33,165 bases of DNA, from assembly GCA_011376105.1 (NCBI GenBank), contig DRPG01000449.1, positions 1 to 33,165 of the forward strand. Direction: 5' to 3'. Both the position numbers and the translations under genes were made by a program. The notes beneath the pieces were generated by a model. That model saw only the letters and a program-made list of their open reading frames with translations. It made no database searches and had not been told where the DNA came from. This document shows, piece by piece, positions 1 through 8,973 of the stretch (position 1 is its first letter; each line of letters begins with the position of its first letter). The DNA comes from Deltaproteobacteria bacterium (GTDB taxonomy: Bacteria > Myxococcota_A > UBA796 > GCA-2862545).

Positions 1-77
1 AGCACCGAGGCGGTGAGGGTGCCGACGAGGAGCCAGCGCTCTACACCCCCCCGGTCCTGCAGCGCGGCAGCCTGCAC
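1..77 (-). CDS. Possible TonB-like protein, N-terminus only (cut by window edge)
   Basis: Immediately after the ExbD stop, a GTG opens MQAAALQDRGGVERWLLVGTLTASVL (short cytoplasmic segment then hydrophobic start); position after exbB-exbD fits TonB. Too short to be certain. Confidence 0.4.
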   Translation of the reverse strand, partial: MQAAALQDRGGVERWLLVGTLTASV

Positions 78-79
78 AG

Positions 80-562
80 CTAGCCTCCCTCGTTGGGGGC
101 CGGGGGCAAGATCCCCCGACCCTCTCCCCGCGTGGCTGGATCGCTCGGGACCATCTGGGACTTGTCGATGTTGATCGCGAACTTGACCACACCTTCGCTC
201 TTGACCAGATCCAGCAGCCACACGACGCGGCCATGGGCCACCGCCTTGTCGGCCGCGATCAGGCAGATCACGTCGTCGTTGCTGGCCTTGGCGGAGCGGA
301 TCCGAGCCCGGAGATCCAAGGGGGTGATCGACTCGCCGTCGAGCAGCAGCTCGCCATCGGGCAGCAGGGTCAGCCCCAGGCTGGTGGCCTCGGTGCCCTC
401 TCCGGAGGCGGCCTCGGGCAGGTTCACCTTGATCGACGACTGCACGATCGTGGTGGCGGTCACCATGAAGATGATCAGCACCACCAGGATGATATCCACG
501 AACGGGGTGATGTTGATGTCGGCGATCAGATCGTCGTCTTCGCCGCCGAGCTTACTTCCCAT
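80..562 (-). CDS. exbD: ExbD/TolR family biopolymer transport protein
   Basis: MGSKLGGEDDDLIADINITPFVDIILVVLIIFMVTA: canonical ExbD/TolR N-terminus with TM Asp (NITPFVD); follows ExbB/TolQ gene. Confidence 0.92.
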   Translation of the reverse strand: MGSKLGGEDDDLIADINITPFVDIILVVLIIFMVTATTIVQSSIKVNLPEAASGEGTEATSLGLTLLPDGELLLDGESITPLDLRARIRSAKASNDDVICLIAADKAVAHGRVVWLLDLVKSEGVVKFAINIDKSQMVPSDPATRGEGRGILPPAPNEGG

Positions 563-1214
563 GGGCTGGCGCCGGATCGTGTTCGGTGGGGTCCTCGGTG
601 TCGATGCAGGCGAGGACGAGGTTTGCGAGGCTCTCGGTGCGGGACTGTCGTGCCCGAACGAAGCGGATCAGGCTGTTGTAGAGCACCACCGCGGGGATGG
701 CGACCATCAGGCCCACCGCTGTGGCCACCAGGGCCTCGGAGATCCCAGCCATGACCGCCTCAGAGGCCTCGGTTGTGTTCACAGCGAGATCGTGGAACGC
801 CTTGATGATCCCGAGCACCGTGCCGAACAGCCCGACGAAGGGCGCGTTGCTGCCGACGGTGGCGATCACCGACAGGCCCCGCTCCATACGCACCTTCTCG
901 GCGGTGATCGTGCTCGCCATGGCCTTCTCGGCGGCCTTGCTGCCTCCGTGGGGCGCCAGCTGCAGCCCCGAGGTCAGCACCCGGGCCTGGTAGCCCTTGA
1001 GCTTGTCGATCTGATCCCGGAAGTGCTCGGAGCGCCCACCGTCGAGGTACTCGTCGAAGGCTGTCTGCAGACCCCGGCGATCAGTCGCGTCGCGCACGAA
1101 GTAGAGGGCGCGCTCGAAGCTGATAGCCACGACGAGCACACTCATGAACACGAGGAGCCAGAGCACCCAGTCCGCCCCCAACAGAGCAAACGCCAACATC
1201 CCATCTTGGAGCAA
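552..1214 (-). CDS. exbB: MotA/TolQ/ExbB proton channel family protein
   Basis: SVIATVGSNAPFVGLFGTVLGIIKAFHDLA...EALVATAVGLMVAIPAVVLYN, hallmark ExbB/TolQ segments; 11-bp overlap with exbD. Confidence 0.93.
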   Translation of the reverse strand: MLQDGMLAFALLGADWVLWLLVFMSVLVVAISFERALYFVRDATDRRGLQTAFDEYLDGGRSEHFRDQIDKLKGYQARVLTSGLQLAPHGGSKAAEKAMASTITAEKVRMERGLSVIATVGSNAPFVGLFGTVLGIIKAFHDLAVNTTEASEAVMAGISEALVATAVGLMVAIPAVVLYNSLIRFVRARQSRTESLANLVLACIDTEDPTEHDPAPAHGK

Positions 1215-1301
1215 GCCGCCTCCCCACCGGTCAGGAGGTGTTCTAGCCTACCCACACCCCCACAGGGGGCAACGGATCGTCGCAGGGAGCGGAGGGGAGG
1301 T

Positions 1302-1377
1302 TGGAGGCGCCACCCGGATTCGAACCGGGGAATGGAGGTTTTGCAAACCTCTCCCTTGACCACTTGGGTATGGCGCC
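1302..1377 (-). tRNA. tRNA-Cys (GCA), CCA encoded
   Basis: Minus strand GGCGCCATACCCAAGTGGTCAAGGGAGAGGTTTGCAAAACCTCCATTCCCCGGTTCGAATCCGGGTGGCGCCTCCA; loop TTGCAAA gives GCA anticodon, U73 discriminator, paired 7-bp acceptor stem. Confidence 0.96.
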
Positions 1378-1446
1378 AGCCGATCGGGACTGTATCGAGC
1401 TACGACGGGTCGTCAAGGGTCTGGATGATCGGGGAGGGCAGGGGGG

Positions 1447-2196
1447 GTGCTGTCGTTGGTGGTGATCGCGAGGAACGAGGGGGATCGGCTGGCGCGCTGC
1501 CTGCGCTCGGTCCCCTGGGCGTCGCAGGCGCTGGTGGTGGTGGACACCTCGACCACCGACGACACCGCCGAGATCGCCCTTCGAGAGGGGGCCCGGGTGA
1601 TCCGGGCGGGCTGGCCGGGGCACGTCGCGCAGAAGAACCGAGCCCTGGCGGAGGCGAGCACCCCCTGGATCTTGTCCCTGGACGCCGACGAGTGGCTGAC
1701 GCCCGAAGCGGGCGCGTCGGTGCAGCGGGCGCTGGTGGATCCCGGCGACGCGGTCGGGTTCTCCCTGCCCCGGTGCTCGCGGTGGCTGGGGCGCCCGCTG
1801 CGGCACGGCCGGTGGTACCCCGATCGCAAGGTGAGGGTGGCCCGGCGGGGCCGGGCCCGCTGGGTCGGCGACGATCCCCACGATCGGATGGAGGTCGATG
1901 GGCGGGTCCGGCCTCTGCAGGGAGACATCGGCCACCAGCCCTACCGCACGATCTGGGAGCACCTGTCGACGATCGACCGCTACACCCAGATCCACGCAGC
2001 GTCGATGCACCAGCGGGGAGCTCGTAGCCATCGATGGGATCCTCCGCTGCATGCAGCGCTTCATTTCGTAGACGCGATGCTGTTGAAGAGCGCATGGCGG
2101 GACGGCGTCGACGGAGCCGCGGTGGCTCTGCTCGGGGCGGTCTACTCCGGGCTCAAGTGGCGCAGGCTGCGGCAGCTGGGGCGAAGCGCGCCGTGA
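1447..2196 (+). CDS. Glycosyltransferase family 2 (LPS core-type, WaaE/KdtX-like)
   Basis: MLSLVVIARNEGDRLARCLRSVPWASQALVVVDTSTTDDTAEIA...WILSLDADEWLTPE: GT-A fold with DADE motif. Confidence 0.88.
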   Translation: MLSLVVIARNEGDRLARCLRSVPWASQALVVVDTSTTDDTAEIALREGARVIRAGWPGHVAQKNRALAEASTPWILSLDADEWLTPEAGASVQRALVDPGDAVGFSLPRCSRWLGRPLRHGRWYPDRKVRVARRGRARWVGDDPHDRMEVDGRVRPLQGDIGHQPYRTIWEHLSTIDRYTQIHAASMHQRGARSHRWDPPLHAALHFVDAMLLKSAWRDGVDGAAVALLGAVYSGLKWRRLRQLGRSAP

Positions 2197-3212
2197 GGAT
2201 CGGCCTGGTCGTCGATCGCGTGGGGCCGGGCTCGGGCACCGCGGGGGTCGCTCACGCCCTGATCGTCCACCTGCTGGCCCGGGGTCACGAGGTGGCGGTG
2301 CGGTGCCGGGGGGGCGCCGCGCTCCCCGAGGGGGTGGCGCTCCTCCCGGAGGAGGCACAGGGCTGGCTGGTGGTGGGCCTCGATCGGGTGGCCGGGTGTG
2401 CGGTGGTGCGCGCGTCGGGGGGGGTCCACCGGGCCTGGTCACGAGCGGGCGCGATCACGCTGTGGAGGTGGATGAGAGCGCTGGGGCCCGATCAGATCGC
2501 TGAGTCGCGCAGGGAGGCTGTGGCCTACCACAGCGCGCGGATCGTGATCTGCAACTCGCTGCGGGCGGCCGGTGAGGTCGTCGCCTGGCACCGGCTGCCC
2601 CCCGGGGTGGTGAGGATCGTGCGCAACGGCGTGGATCTACAGCGGTTTCGACCCGACGGGCGGGCCCGGGTGGCTGCCCGGGCCCGCCTGGGGGTGCCCG
2701 CCCCGGGTCGGGTCGCCCTGTTCCTGGCCCATGGCTGGTTTCGCAAGGGCCTAAGCGCCGCCCTCGCCGGGTTTGAGGCCGCCGCGGGGCCGGAGGATCG
2801 GCTGGTGGTGGCCGGCCGGGACGCCCACCGGCACCGCTGGCTGCGCCCCGCCGCCCGGCTCGGGGCTCGGCTGGTGGTGGTGGACCCCGGGGATCCGGTG
2901 CCCCTGCTCGCCGCCGCCGACGTCTTGATTCACCCCACTCGCTATGACGCCTCCGCCAACGTGGTGCTCGAGGCGATGGCGGCCGGGGTGCCCCCGGTGA
3001 CCACCCTGTGCGACGGCGCCGCCGAGATCGTCCCTGATCGTGGCCTGGTCGTCGGAGACCCGCGAGATGTCGCTGGAATCGCGGCTGCGGTCCGTTACGC
3101 CTGGAGGACACCGGGCCTGGCCCGGCGCTGTCGTGTCGCCGCTGAGGCCTGGCCCACTTCTCGCATGGTGGGTGAGGTGGAGACGATCCTGGAGGAGATC
3201 CAAGATGGATGA
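2193..3212 (+). CDS. Glycosyltransferase family 4 (GT-B, WaaG-like)
   Basis: GTG at 2193 overlaps the upstream TGA (GTGA); MRIGLVVDRVGPGSGTAGVAHALIVHLLARGHEV...HPTRYDASANVVLEAMAAGVPPVTT typical GT4. Track ORF start 2034 is upstream of the likely start. Confidence 0.86.
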   Translation: MRIGLVVDRVGPGSGTAGVAHALIVHLLARGHEVAVRCRGGAALPEGVALLPEEAQGWLVVGLDRVAGCAVVRASGGVHRAWSRAGAITLWRWMRALGPDQIAESRREAVAYHSARIVICNSLRAAGEVVAWHRLPPGVVRIVRNGVDLQRFRPDGRARVAARARLGVPAPGRVALFLAHGWFRKGLSAALAGFEAAAGPEDRLVVAGRDAHRHRWLRPAARLGARLVVVDPGDPVPLLAAADVLIHPTRYDASANVVLEAMAAGVPPVTTLCDGAAEIVPDRGLVVGDPRDVAGIAAAVRYAWRTPGLARRCRVAAEAWPTSRMVGEVETILEEIQDG

Positions 3213-6200
3213 GCGATCCACTGGGCCGAGCCCCCTCGAGACGGGCGGGGAGCCTCCGGGGGTAGCCACCGGCCGGATCCGGGCCATGGGGTGCCTCAAG
3301 GGGCTGGCGGGCATGTCGATGGTGGGGAGCGTGGTCCTCGCTGTGGTGGCTGTGCTCTCGCTGGTGGTGCTGATCGGCGGCTACCAGTACTTCGTGGTGC
3401 TGAACCCCGGTCCCCACCTCGATCGGGATCATGTCCGCTCGATCATCGCCCAGGAGTCCCCGGTCTACTACAACGACGGGATCACCCGGGTGGGGGTTTT
3501 CTTCGAGGAAGAGCACCGCCAGTTCGTACCCTACGAGGAGCTCCCTGAGGCCTATGTGATGTCGATCGTGGCCGCGGAGGACTCCCGGTTCTGGCGCCAC
3601 TGGGGCCTCGATCCCAAAGGGATCCTGCGCGCCATGCGCGACAACCTCGTGGCCGGCGGGGTGGTGGCCGGCGGGAGCACACTCACGCAGCAGACAGCGA
3701 AAAACCTGTATTATCGCCCAGATCGCACCCTGAGGTCGAAGGGGGTCGAGCTCCTCAACGCGCTGCGGCTGGAGGCGCACTATGACAAGAGCGAGATCCT
3801 CGAGTTCTATGTCAACCAGTTCCACGTCTCGGGCAACGGGCGGGGTCTCGGGATCGCCGCGCGCCACTTCTTCAACAAGGAGGTGGACGATCTCACCGTC
3901 GCCGAGTGTGCGTTCCTCGCGGGGCTGGTGAAGGGACCTTCATACTACGATCCCTTCCTAGGCAACGAGGAGCGCAGCGCGCGCTCCGTCCAGCGCGCCC
4001 ACGAGCGCACCCGCTATGTCCTGGGGCGGATCTCCGGCCAGCGCCCCGAGGATCTCGTCCGTCCCCTCCAGGGAGCCGACGATCGGGAGGCCTACCAGGA
4101 GCGCCTGGTCGCCGCCACGGCGCTGGAGGCCGAGGCCACCCGGCTGCTGACCGAGGGCTTCGAGCTGGACTTCGAGCGGGGCTCATTCCGGTTCGCCAGC
4201 TCTGCGGTGCTCGACGAGGTCGCCCGGAGGCTGGACGAGCCCCCGTTCGACAAGATCCTCGGCGACGCCGGGATCGAGAGCGCAGAGACAGCGGGGCTGC
4301 ACGTGGTCACCACCCTGGATCCAGACGCCCAGCGCGAGGCGACCTGGGCCCTGTGGCACCACCTGACCGAGGTCGGCACCTGGATGGAGGGCCTCGGTCC
4401 CGAGGACTTCGTGCTCGATGGCCACCGGGGGCCCAGGTTCGATCCGGACTTCCCTCCACGGCGCCACGAGTTCCGCGTCGCACGGGTGGCGGAGCACGAG
4501 GGCGACGCGGGGCGTCGCACCGTGCGCCTCGATCTGGGCGGGCACCTGTGCATCGTCGATCGGACCGCGGTGGTCCGGGCGGCGGTGGCCAGCTGGCGAG
4601 GTCAGAAGCAGGATCACCGCGCCAAGGCCCCCACCAAGGAGGTCGACGCGTTCATCAACGCCATCTCCGACGGGGCGATCGTGCTGGCGTCGGTGCGGGA
4701 GCTACGCGACGAGGTCGCCTACTGCGATCTCGAGGTCCGCCCCGAGCTCCAGGGGGCGGTCTCGGTGCTCCAGGACGGGCAGATCCGGGCGATGGTGGGG
4801 GGCAACGACAACCGGAACTTCAACCGGGCCACCGCCTTGAGGCAGTTTGGCTCGACCTGGAAGCCGCTGATCTACCACGCAGCGCTCCAGCTCGGCTGGT
4901 CCCCCGACGACGCGATGGACAACGAGCGCAACGTGTTTCCGTTCTCGACCACGTTCTACTACCCCCGACCCGATCACAGCCCCGCGGCCCGGGTGTCGAT
5001 GGCCTGGGCGGGGGTGAGATCCGAGAACCTCGCCTCGATCTGGCTGCTATACCACCTCACCGATCGGCTGGACGGCGAGCAGATCCGCTCCCTGGCCCAG
5101 TCCCTCGATCTGGCCCGTCGGCCCGACGAGGACATCCCGGCCTACCGGACCCGGATCCAGAAGATCGGGGTGCTGCCCACACCGGATCGGGTGGAGGAGG
5201 GGCTGTTCCTCCAGTCCCGGCAGGAGATCCTGTCGGGGATCGAGGACTCGGATCATCCCGAGGATCAGGTCGCGTTGCAGTCCCTGCTGTTTGGGTGGGG
5301 CTACTCGGGGGAGCGCAACCGGGTCTCGCGGGAGGGGGCGGCGACCCGGGCCTGGAAGCAGCGCGCGCTGGACAACAACTGGCGCACGCTGCACGGCCGG
5401 TTCCTCGAGGGGGAGCGCTCGGGCTGCCGCTTCCAGTACGGTGAGCTGGTCCGCGCCCTGGAGGCACGCGAGCTCCCCGACGCCGAGCTGACCCGGGATC
5501 TGTCGGTGTGGCTGGACGGTGACGTGATCCGGGTGGCCTGCGGGGCCATGCCGGAGGGCTACGTCCGCCCCGACGCGGCGTTCATCGCGAGCCTGCCGGG
5601 GGCCGATCCAGGGGCCGATCCCGGCGCCCCGGAGGCTGGGGAGCCTGCGCTGGCCCTGCCCCCAAGGGCGCCCTCGCCCTCGGCTGAGCGACGTCGCCGG
5701 CTGCTCCAGGGCCTGTTTGGCCCGGGCGATGACGCCGACGATCCCTCCCAGCCGTCCCCGCGGGGGATCCGCCGGGCCATCCGCCGGGGGCCGCAGGTGG
5801 CGCCGGTCGACGACGTCCTGGTCGACGATCGGATCCACCTGGGCACGCTCGAGGCCCTCGACGGGGCCCTGGATCGCCGCAGGATGGCGTGGGAGCTCCA
5901 GGACGATCGGCCCGATCTATACGATCCGGAGATCCTGTACTGGCACCAGGACTTCCGGGTGTTGCTGGCGATGCGGTACATCAACCGCCTGGCGGAGCAG
6001 TACGGCGTGCAGACCGAGATCCGGGAGGTGCTGTCGATGCCCCTCGGCGCGTCGGAGATCACGCTGGAGGAGGCGACGAGCATGTACACCGGCCTGGTCT
6101 CGGGCCAGGCCTGGGAGTTCCCCGGGCTCTCCCGCGGGGAGACGATCGAGAAGATCCAGACGTCGACCCTGCTCATCCAAGAGATCCGGGACGTCGATGG

Positions 6201-6864
6201 GCGCGTGCTGTACCGGGCGATCCCCACCCCCACTCAGGTCGCTGAGCGCCCGGTGGGGGAGATGACGGTGGACATCCTGCGCAACGTGGTCCTCCATGGC
6301 ACCGGCCGCAGGGCGAAGACCCGGCTGACCTCGGGGGGGCACCCGCTGCCGGTGGGGGGCAAGACCGGCACCACCAATGACTTCAAGAACGCCGCCTTCC
6401 TCGGCTATGCGCCGGTGGCCGACGGCGGGGGCTACTCGGTCGAGGGGGGCTTTGTGATCGGCACATACGTGGGCTACGATGACAACCGATCGATGTCCCG
6501 GGGGCGGATCCGGCTCGCGGGGGCGTCCGGCGCCCTGCCCGCGTGGATGGGCACGATCCAGGGCCTGGCCGACGCTGGGCTGCTCGGCTCCCCGCCGGCG
6601 TCCGCGCCCTCGGAGGGGGAGCCCTGGCCCCTGCTGGTGGGTAGCGGCATGGCGCGCACCTTCGTGGACGCCTCCACCGGGCTGCCGACCCAGGGGGAGG
6701 AGAGCGGGGCCATGACCCTGGTGACCAAGTCCCTGGTGGAGCAGCGCCCGGAGGTTGAGTTCGAGCCCCTGAGGCGCCCGCACCGGATCGCACCGGGCAC
6801 CGAGGAGGCCATGATCGAGGGGGCCGCCCAGCCGAGACGAGCGCCCCGGGGGGCCGGGGACTGA
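3205..6864 (+). CDS. Class A penicillin-binding protein (GT51 transglycosylase plus transpeptidase) with large insertion
   Basis: GT51: EDSRFWRHWGLDPKGILRAMRDNLVAGGVVAGGSTLTQQTAKNL; transpeptidase SxxK in FGSTWKPLIY, SxN in SENLAS, KTG in GGKTGTTNDFKNAAFLGY. ATG at 3205 (MDERSTGPSP...). Confidence 0.93.
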   Translation: MDERSTGPSPLETGGEPPGVATGRIRAMGCLKGLAGMSMVGSVVLAVVAVLSLVVLIGGYQYFVVLNPGPHLDRDHVRSIIAQESPVYYNDGITRVGVFFEEEHRQFVPYEELPEAYVMSIVAAEDSRFWRHWGLDPKGILRAMRDNLVAGGVVAGGSTLTQQTAKNLYYRPDRTLRSKGVELLNALRLEAHYDKSEILEFYVNQFHVSGNGRGLGIAARHFFNKEVDDLTVAECAFLAGLVKGPSYYDPFLGNEERSARSVQRAHERTRYVLGRISGQRPEDLVRPLQGADDREAYQERLVAATALEAEATRLLTEGFELDFERGSFRFASSAVLDEVARRLDEPPFDKILGDAGIESAETAGLHVVTTLDPDAQREATWALWHHLTEVGTWMEGLGPEDFVLDGHRGPRFDPDFPPRRHEFRVARVAEHEGDAGRRTVRLDLGGHLCIVDRTAVVRAAVASWRGQKQDHRAKAPTKEVDAFINAISDGAIVLASVRELRDEVAYCDLEVRPELQGAVSVLQDGQIRAMVGGNDNRNFNRATALRQFGSTWKPLIYHAALQLGWSPDDAMDNERNVFPFSTTFYYPRPDHSPAARVSMAWAGVRSENLASIWLLYHLTDRLDGEQIRSLAQSLDLARRPDEDIPAYRTRIQKIGVLPTPDRVEEGLFLQSRQEILSGIEDSDHPEDQVALQSLLFGWGYSGERNRVSREGAATRAWKQRALDNNWRTLHGRFLEGERSGCRFQYGELVRALEARELPDAELTRDLSVWLDGDVIRVACGAMPEGYVRPDAAFIASLPGADPGADPGAPEAGEPALALPPRAPSPSAERRRRLLQGLFGPGDDADDPSQPSPRGIRRAIRRGPQVAPVDDVLVDDRIHLGTLEALDGALDRRRMAWELQDDRPDLYDPEILYWHQDFRVLLAMRYINRLAEQYGVQTEIREVLSMPLGASEITLEEATSMYTGLVSGQAWEFPGLSRGETIEKIQTSTLLIQEIRDVDGRVLYRAIPTPTQVAERPVGEMTVDILRNVVLHGTGRRAKTRLTSGGHPLPVGGKTGTTNDFKNAAFLGYAPVADGGGYSVEGGFVIGTYVGYDDNRSMSRGRIRLAGASGALPAWMGTIQGLADAGLLGSPPASAPSEGEPWPLLVGSGMARTFVDASTGLPTQGEESGAMTLVTKSLVEQRPEVEFEPLRRPHRIAPGTEEAMIEGAAQPRRAPRGAGD

Positions 6865-6893
6865 GCACGGTATCGTCGCGGTGGAGGTGTCGG

Positions 6894-7136
6894 GTGGAGC
6901 CGTTGATCGTGGGGGGGCTGACGGGGATCACTGCGGTGGTGGGGGTGGCCTTCTGGCAGCTGATGGTCCGCCCCAACGCGTTGCTGGCGCTGTGGTCCGA
7001 TCCCTCCGTCCCCGCAGAGCCCTGGTTCGAGCACCACCCGGGCGCGCTCCAGGGTCTGCGCTGGGCCCTGGGGATCGTCTTGTTCCTCTCCGGCTTCCTC
7101 ACCGGCCACACCCTCACGTTCCTGCTCCAGACGTAG
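6894..7136 (+). CDS. Small membrane protein, two predicted TM segments, unknown function
   Basis: MEPLIVGGLTGITAVVGVAFWQLMV...ALGIVLFLSGFLTGHTLTFLLQT; GTG start just downstream of the PBP gene. Confidence 0.55.
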   Translation: MEPLIVGGLTGITAVVGVAFWQLMVRPNALLALWSDPSVPAEPWFEHHPGALQGLRWALGIVLFLSGFLTGHTLTFLLQT

Positions 7137-7159
7137 AGGGGGGCCGAGCCCTGGCGCTC

Positions 7160-7176
7160 GCGCCCTCACAGGGCGC
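7160..7176. terminator. Short perfect hairpin (GCGCCCT-CAC-AGGGCGC), possible terminator
   Basis: 7-bp perfect stem with 3-nt loop 24 bp after the stop of the small membrane protein; no T-tract, so weak evidence. Confidence 0.3.
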
Positions 7177-7361
7177 ACCCCAGAGCGCCTCCTGGTCCGC
7201 TGAGCGCGCCCGGTCGCCCCGCGCACAGACCGGCCACCGGGCCCACGGTGGCCCACTCCTGTCGAGATCAGGGGCCGAGGACTTCGTCTGGTGGAGCCCT
7301 GGTGGGTCGCCCCTGGCCGGGGCGCTGTCCCCCTCTAGAGCGCCGCCTCCGCCACCTCCCG

Positions 7362-7405
7362 GATCGATCAGATCGTCCCTGGATCGCCAAGATCATCCCC
7401 GGATC
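7362..7405. repeat. Intergenic cluster of six GATC sites in 44 bp
   Basis: GATC at 7362, 7366, 7371, 7382, 7391, 7402 in ggatcgatcagatcgtccctggatcgccaagatcatccccggatcg. Confidence 0.9.
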
Positions 7406-7424
7406 GTCTCTGGGAGGGGGAGGT

Positions 7425-7501
7425 TGGTGGCTAGGGGCGGACTCGAACCGCCGACAACACGGGTATGAACCGTGCGCTCTAACCAACTGAGCTACCTAGC
7501 C
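7425..7501 (-). tRNA. Elongator tRNA-Met (CAT), CCA encoded
   Basis: Minus strand GGCTAGGTAGCTCAGTTGGTTAGAGCGCACGGTTCATACCCGTGTTGTCGGCGGTTCGAGTCCGCCCCTAGCCACCA; loop TTCATAC; fully paired G1-C72 and no GGG/CCC anticodon stem, so not initiator. Confidence 0.94.
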
Positions 7502-7582
7502 ATACAGTGGCAAGCTAACCAACCCCACTGATCCTGTCTCCCCGTTTCGTGCGGAGGGGCTCGAGGCGGCGGGGGCGGCCCG

Positions 7583-8164
7583 CTATCGCACGATCCTGCC
7601 CCAGCGCTCCAGGGCGGCACGGAACGCGTCGGGATCGTCGAAGTCTCCAGCGATGGCCTCGTCGGCGACCTCGACCTCGGTGGCCTGCGCCAGGATCGTG
7701 CGCAGCCCCGCCGGGGCCCCGCCGCCCACGACCCGTCGCAGCGCGGACGATCCCAGCAGGACGGGGTGGCCCCGCTGGCCGAGGTGGGTGGGGACAGCCG
7801 GGGGGCCCGCGGCCAGCAGCGCGGCCAGGGTCGTGGGCGAGGGGGGCAGCACATCCACCGGGGTGACCAGGCATGTGTGCTCGATCCCCCAGCGCTGCAC
7901 CGCCAGCCTCAGGCTGTCGATCGGGCCGGTCGAGGCCCAGGCGGGGTTGAGCACGACGGGGGTGTCCCCCAGCACCAGGCGGTGGCGCTCGGCGTGCGCA
8001 CCCAGCACGACCCCGATCCGGTCGCAGGCGGGGGCCATCCGCTGGAGGTGCAGGCGCAGGAGCGGGACACCGGAGATCTCGAGAAGCCCCTTCGGGCTGC
8101 CCATCCGGCGGGAACCGCCCGCAGAGAGGATCACGCCCCACGTCGCCGAGGTTAGCGGATCCAT
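7583..8164 (-). CDS. MobA/MocA-like nucleotidyltransferase
   Basis: WGVILSAGGSRRMGSPKGLLEISGVPLLRLHLQRM: NTP-transferase signature (LAAGxSxRMGxxK). Confidence 0.85.
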   Translation of the reverse strand: MDPLTSATWGVILSAGGSRRMGSPKGLLEISGVPLLRLHLQRMAPACDRIGVVLGAHAERHRLVLGDTPVVLNPAWASTGPIDSLRLAVQRWGIEHTCLVTPVDVLPPSPTTLAALLAAGPPAVPTHLGQRGHPVLLGSSALRRVVGGGAPAGLRTILAQATEVEVADEAIAGDFDDPDAFRAALERWGRIVR

Positions 8165-8188
8165 GAGCAGGTCCAGCAGAGGAGAGGC

Positions 8189-8899
8189 ATGGATCGTGCG
8201 AAGGCCTCGTTCTTGGGTCGAGCAGCGCTGTTATCACACCTGCCGCCTCCGCTGCTCTCCCGAGCCGTCCAGCGGACGGCGCCGGTGCGGGTGCGCCGCC
8301 GCCGGGAGCTGTGGCGGGTCGGCGATCCAGCGGAGCACCTGTACTTTGTCCGCTCAGGTGTCGTGCGGGTGGGCATGGAGATCGGTCAGGGGCACGCGCT
8401 CACCCTGAGGTTTCATGGCAAGGGAGACGTCTGTGGGGAGGTCGGAGCCCTGGAGGCCGCCCTGGGGACCCCCGCGGCGCGCCACACCGACGCGGTGGCC
8501 CACGAGGAGCTGGTGGTCTACGCCCTCCCCATCGAGGAGCTCCAGCTCCTGCTCGAGGGCTTCCCCGGGGTGGTCGCAGAGCTCGCGGGCCTGGTCTCTA
8601 CCCGGCGCCGCGAGGTGGAGCTCCGCCTCGGGGGCTTGCCCTTCAGCCCCGTCCCGTGCCGGGTGGCCTCAGCCCTGCTCCAGCTGGTCGAGCCCTTCGG
8701 GGTCCGTGACTCCAGGGGGATCATCATCAACCTGAGGTTGACCCACCGGGAGCTCGCCGGCCTGGTGGGCTCGACGCGGGAGACCGTCAGCGCAATACTC
8801 TCGGAGCTGCGCAGGGCAGGGGTGCTCCAGATCGAAGGCAAGCGGGTCGTGTTGCTGGACACCGACGCGCTGCAGGCCCGGGCCGAGCCCCCTGGCTGA
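8189..8899 (+). CDS. Crp/Fnr family transcriptional regulator
   Basis: cNMP-binding-like RRRRELWRVGDPAEHLYFVRSGVVRVG...; C-terminal HTH LTHRELAGLVGSTRETVSAILSELRRAGVLQIEGKRVVLLD. Confidence 0.92.
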   Translation: MDRAKASFLGRAALLSHLPPPLLSRAVQRTAPVRVRRRRELWRVGDPAEHLYFVRSGVVRVGMEIGQGHALTLRFHGKGDVCGEVGALEAALGTPAARHTDAVAHEELVVYALPIEELQLLLEGFPGVVAELAGLVSTRRREVELRLGGLPFSPVPCRVASALLQLVEPFGVRDSRGIIINLRLTHRELAGLVGSTRETVSAILSELRRAGVLQIEGKRVVLLDTDALQARAEPPG

Positions 8900-8973
8900 G
8901 GATGAGGGCGCGTCGCGGGAGGGGTGCCCCTGGCGTATAGTGCCACTCTCGTCCATCCGCCCACCAAGGCTCC

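Noticed and set aside
93-2027. 644-aa plus-strand ORF across exbD/exbB/tRNA-Cys
   Set aside because: Low-complexity Arg/Gly/Pro-rich translation antisense to well-supported ExbB/ExbD and overlapping a tRNA; typical high-GC shadow ORF.
1243-2442. 399-aa minus-strand ORF over glycosyltransferase genes
   Set aside because: Pro/Arg-rich shadow ORF; the plus strand carries clear GT2/GT4 motifs.
7248-7490. 80-aa ORF overlapping tRNA-Met
   Set aside because: Overlaps the tRNA; composition is noncoding-like.
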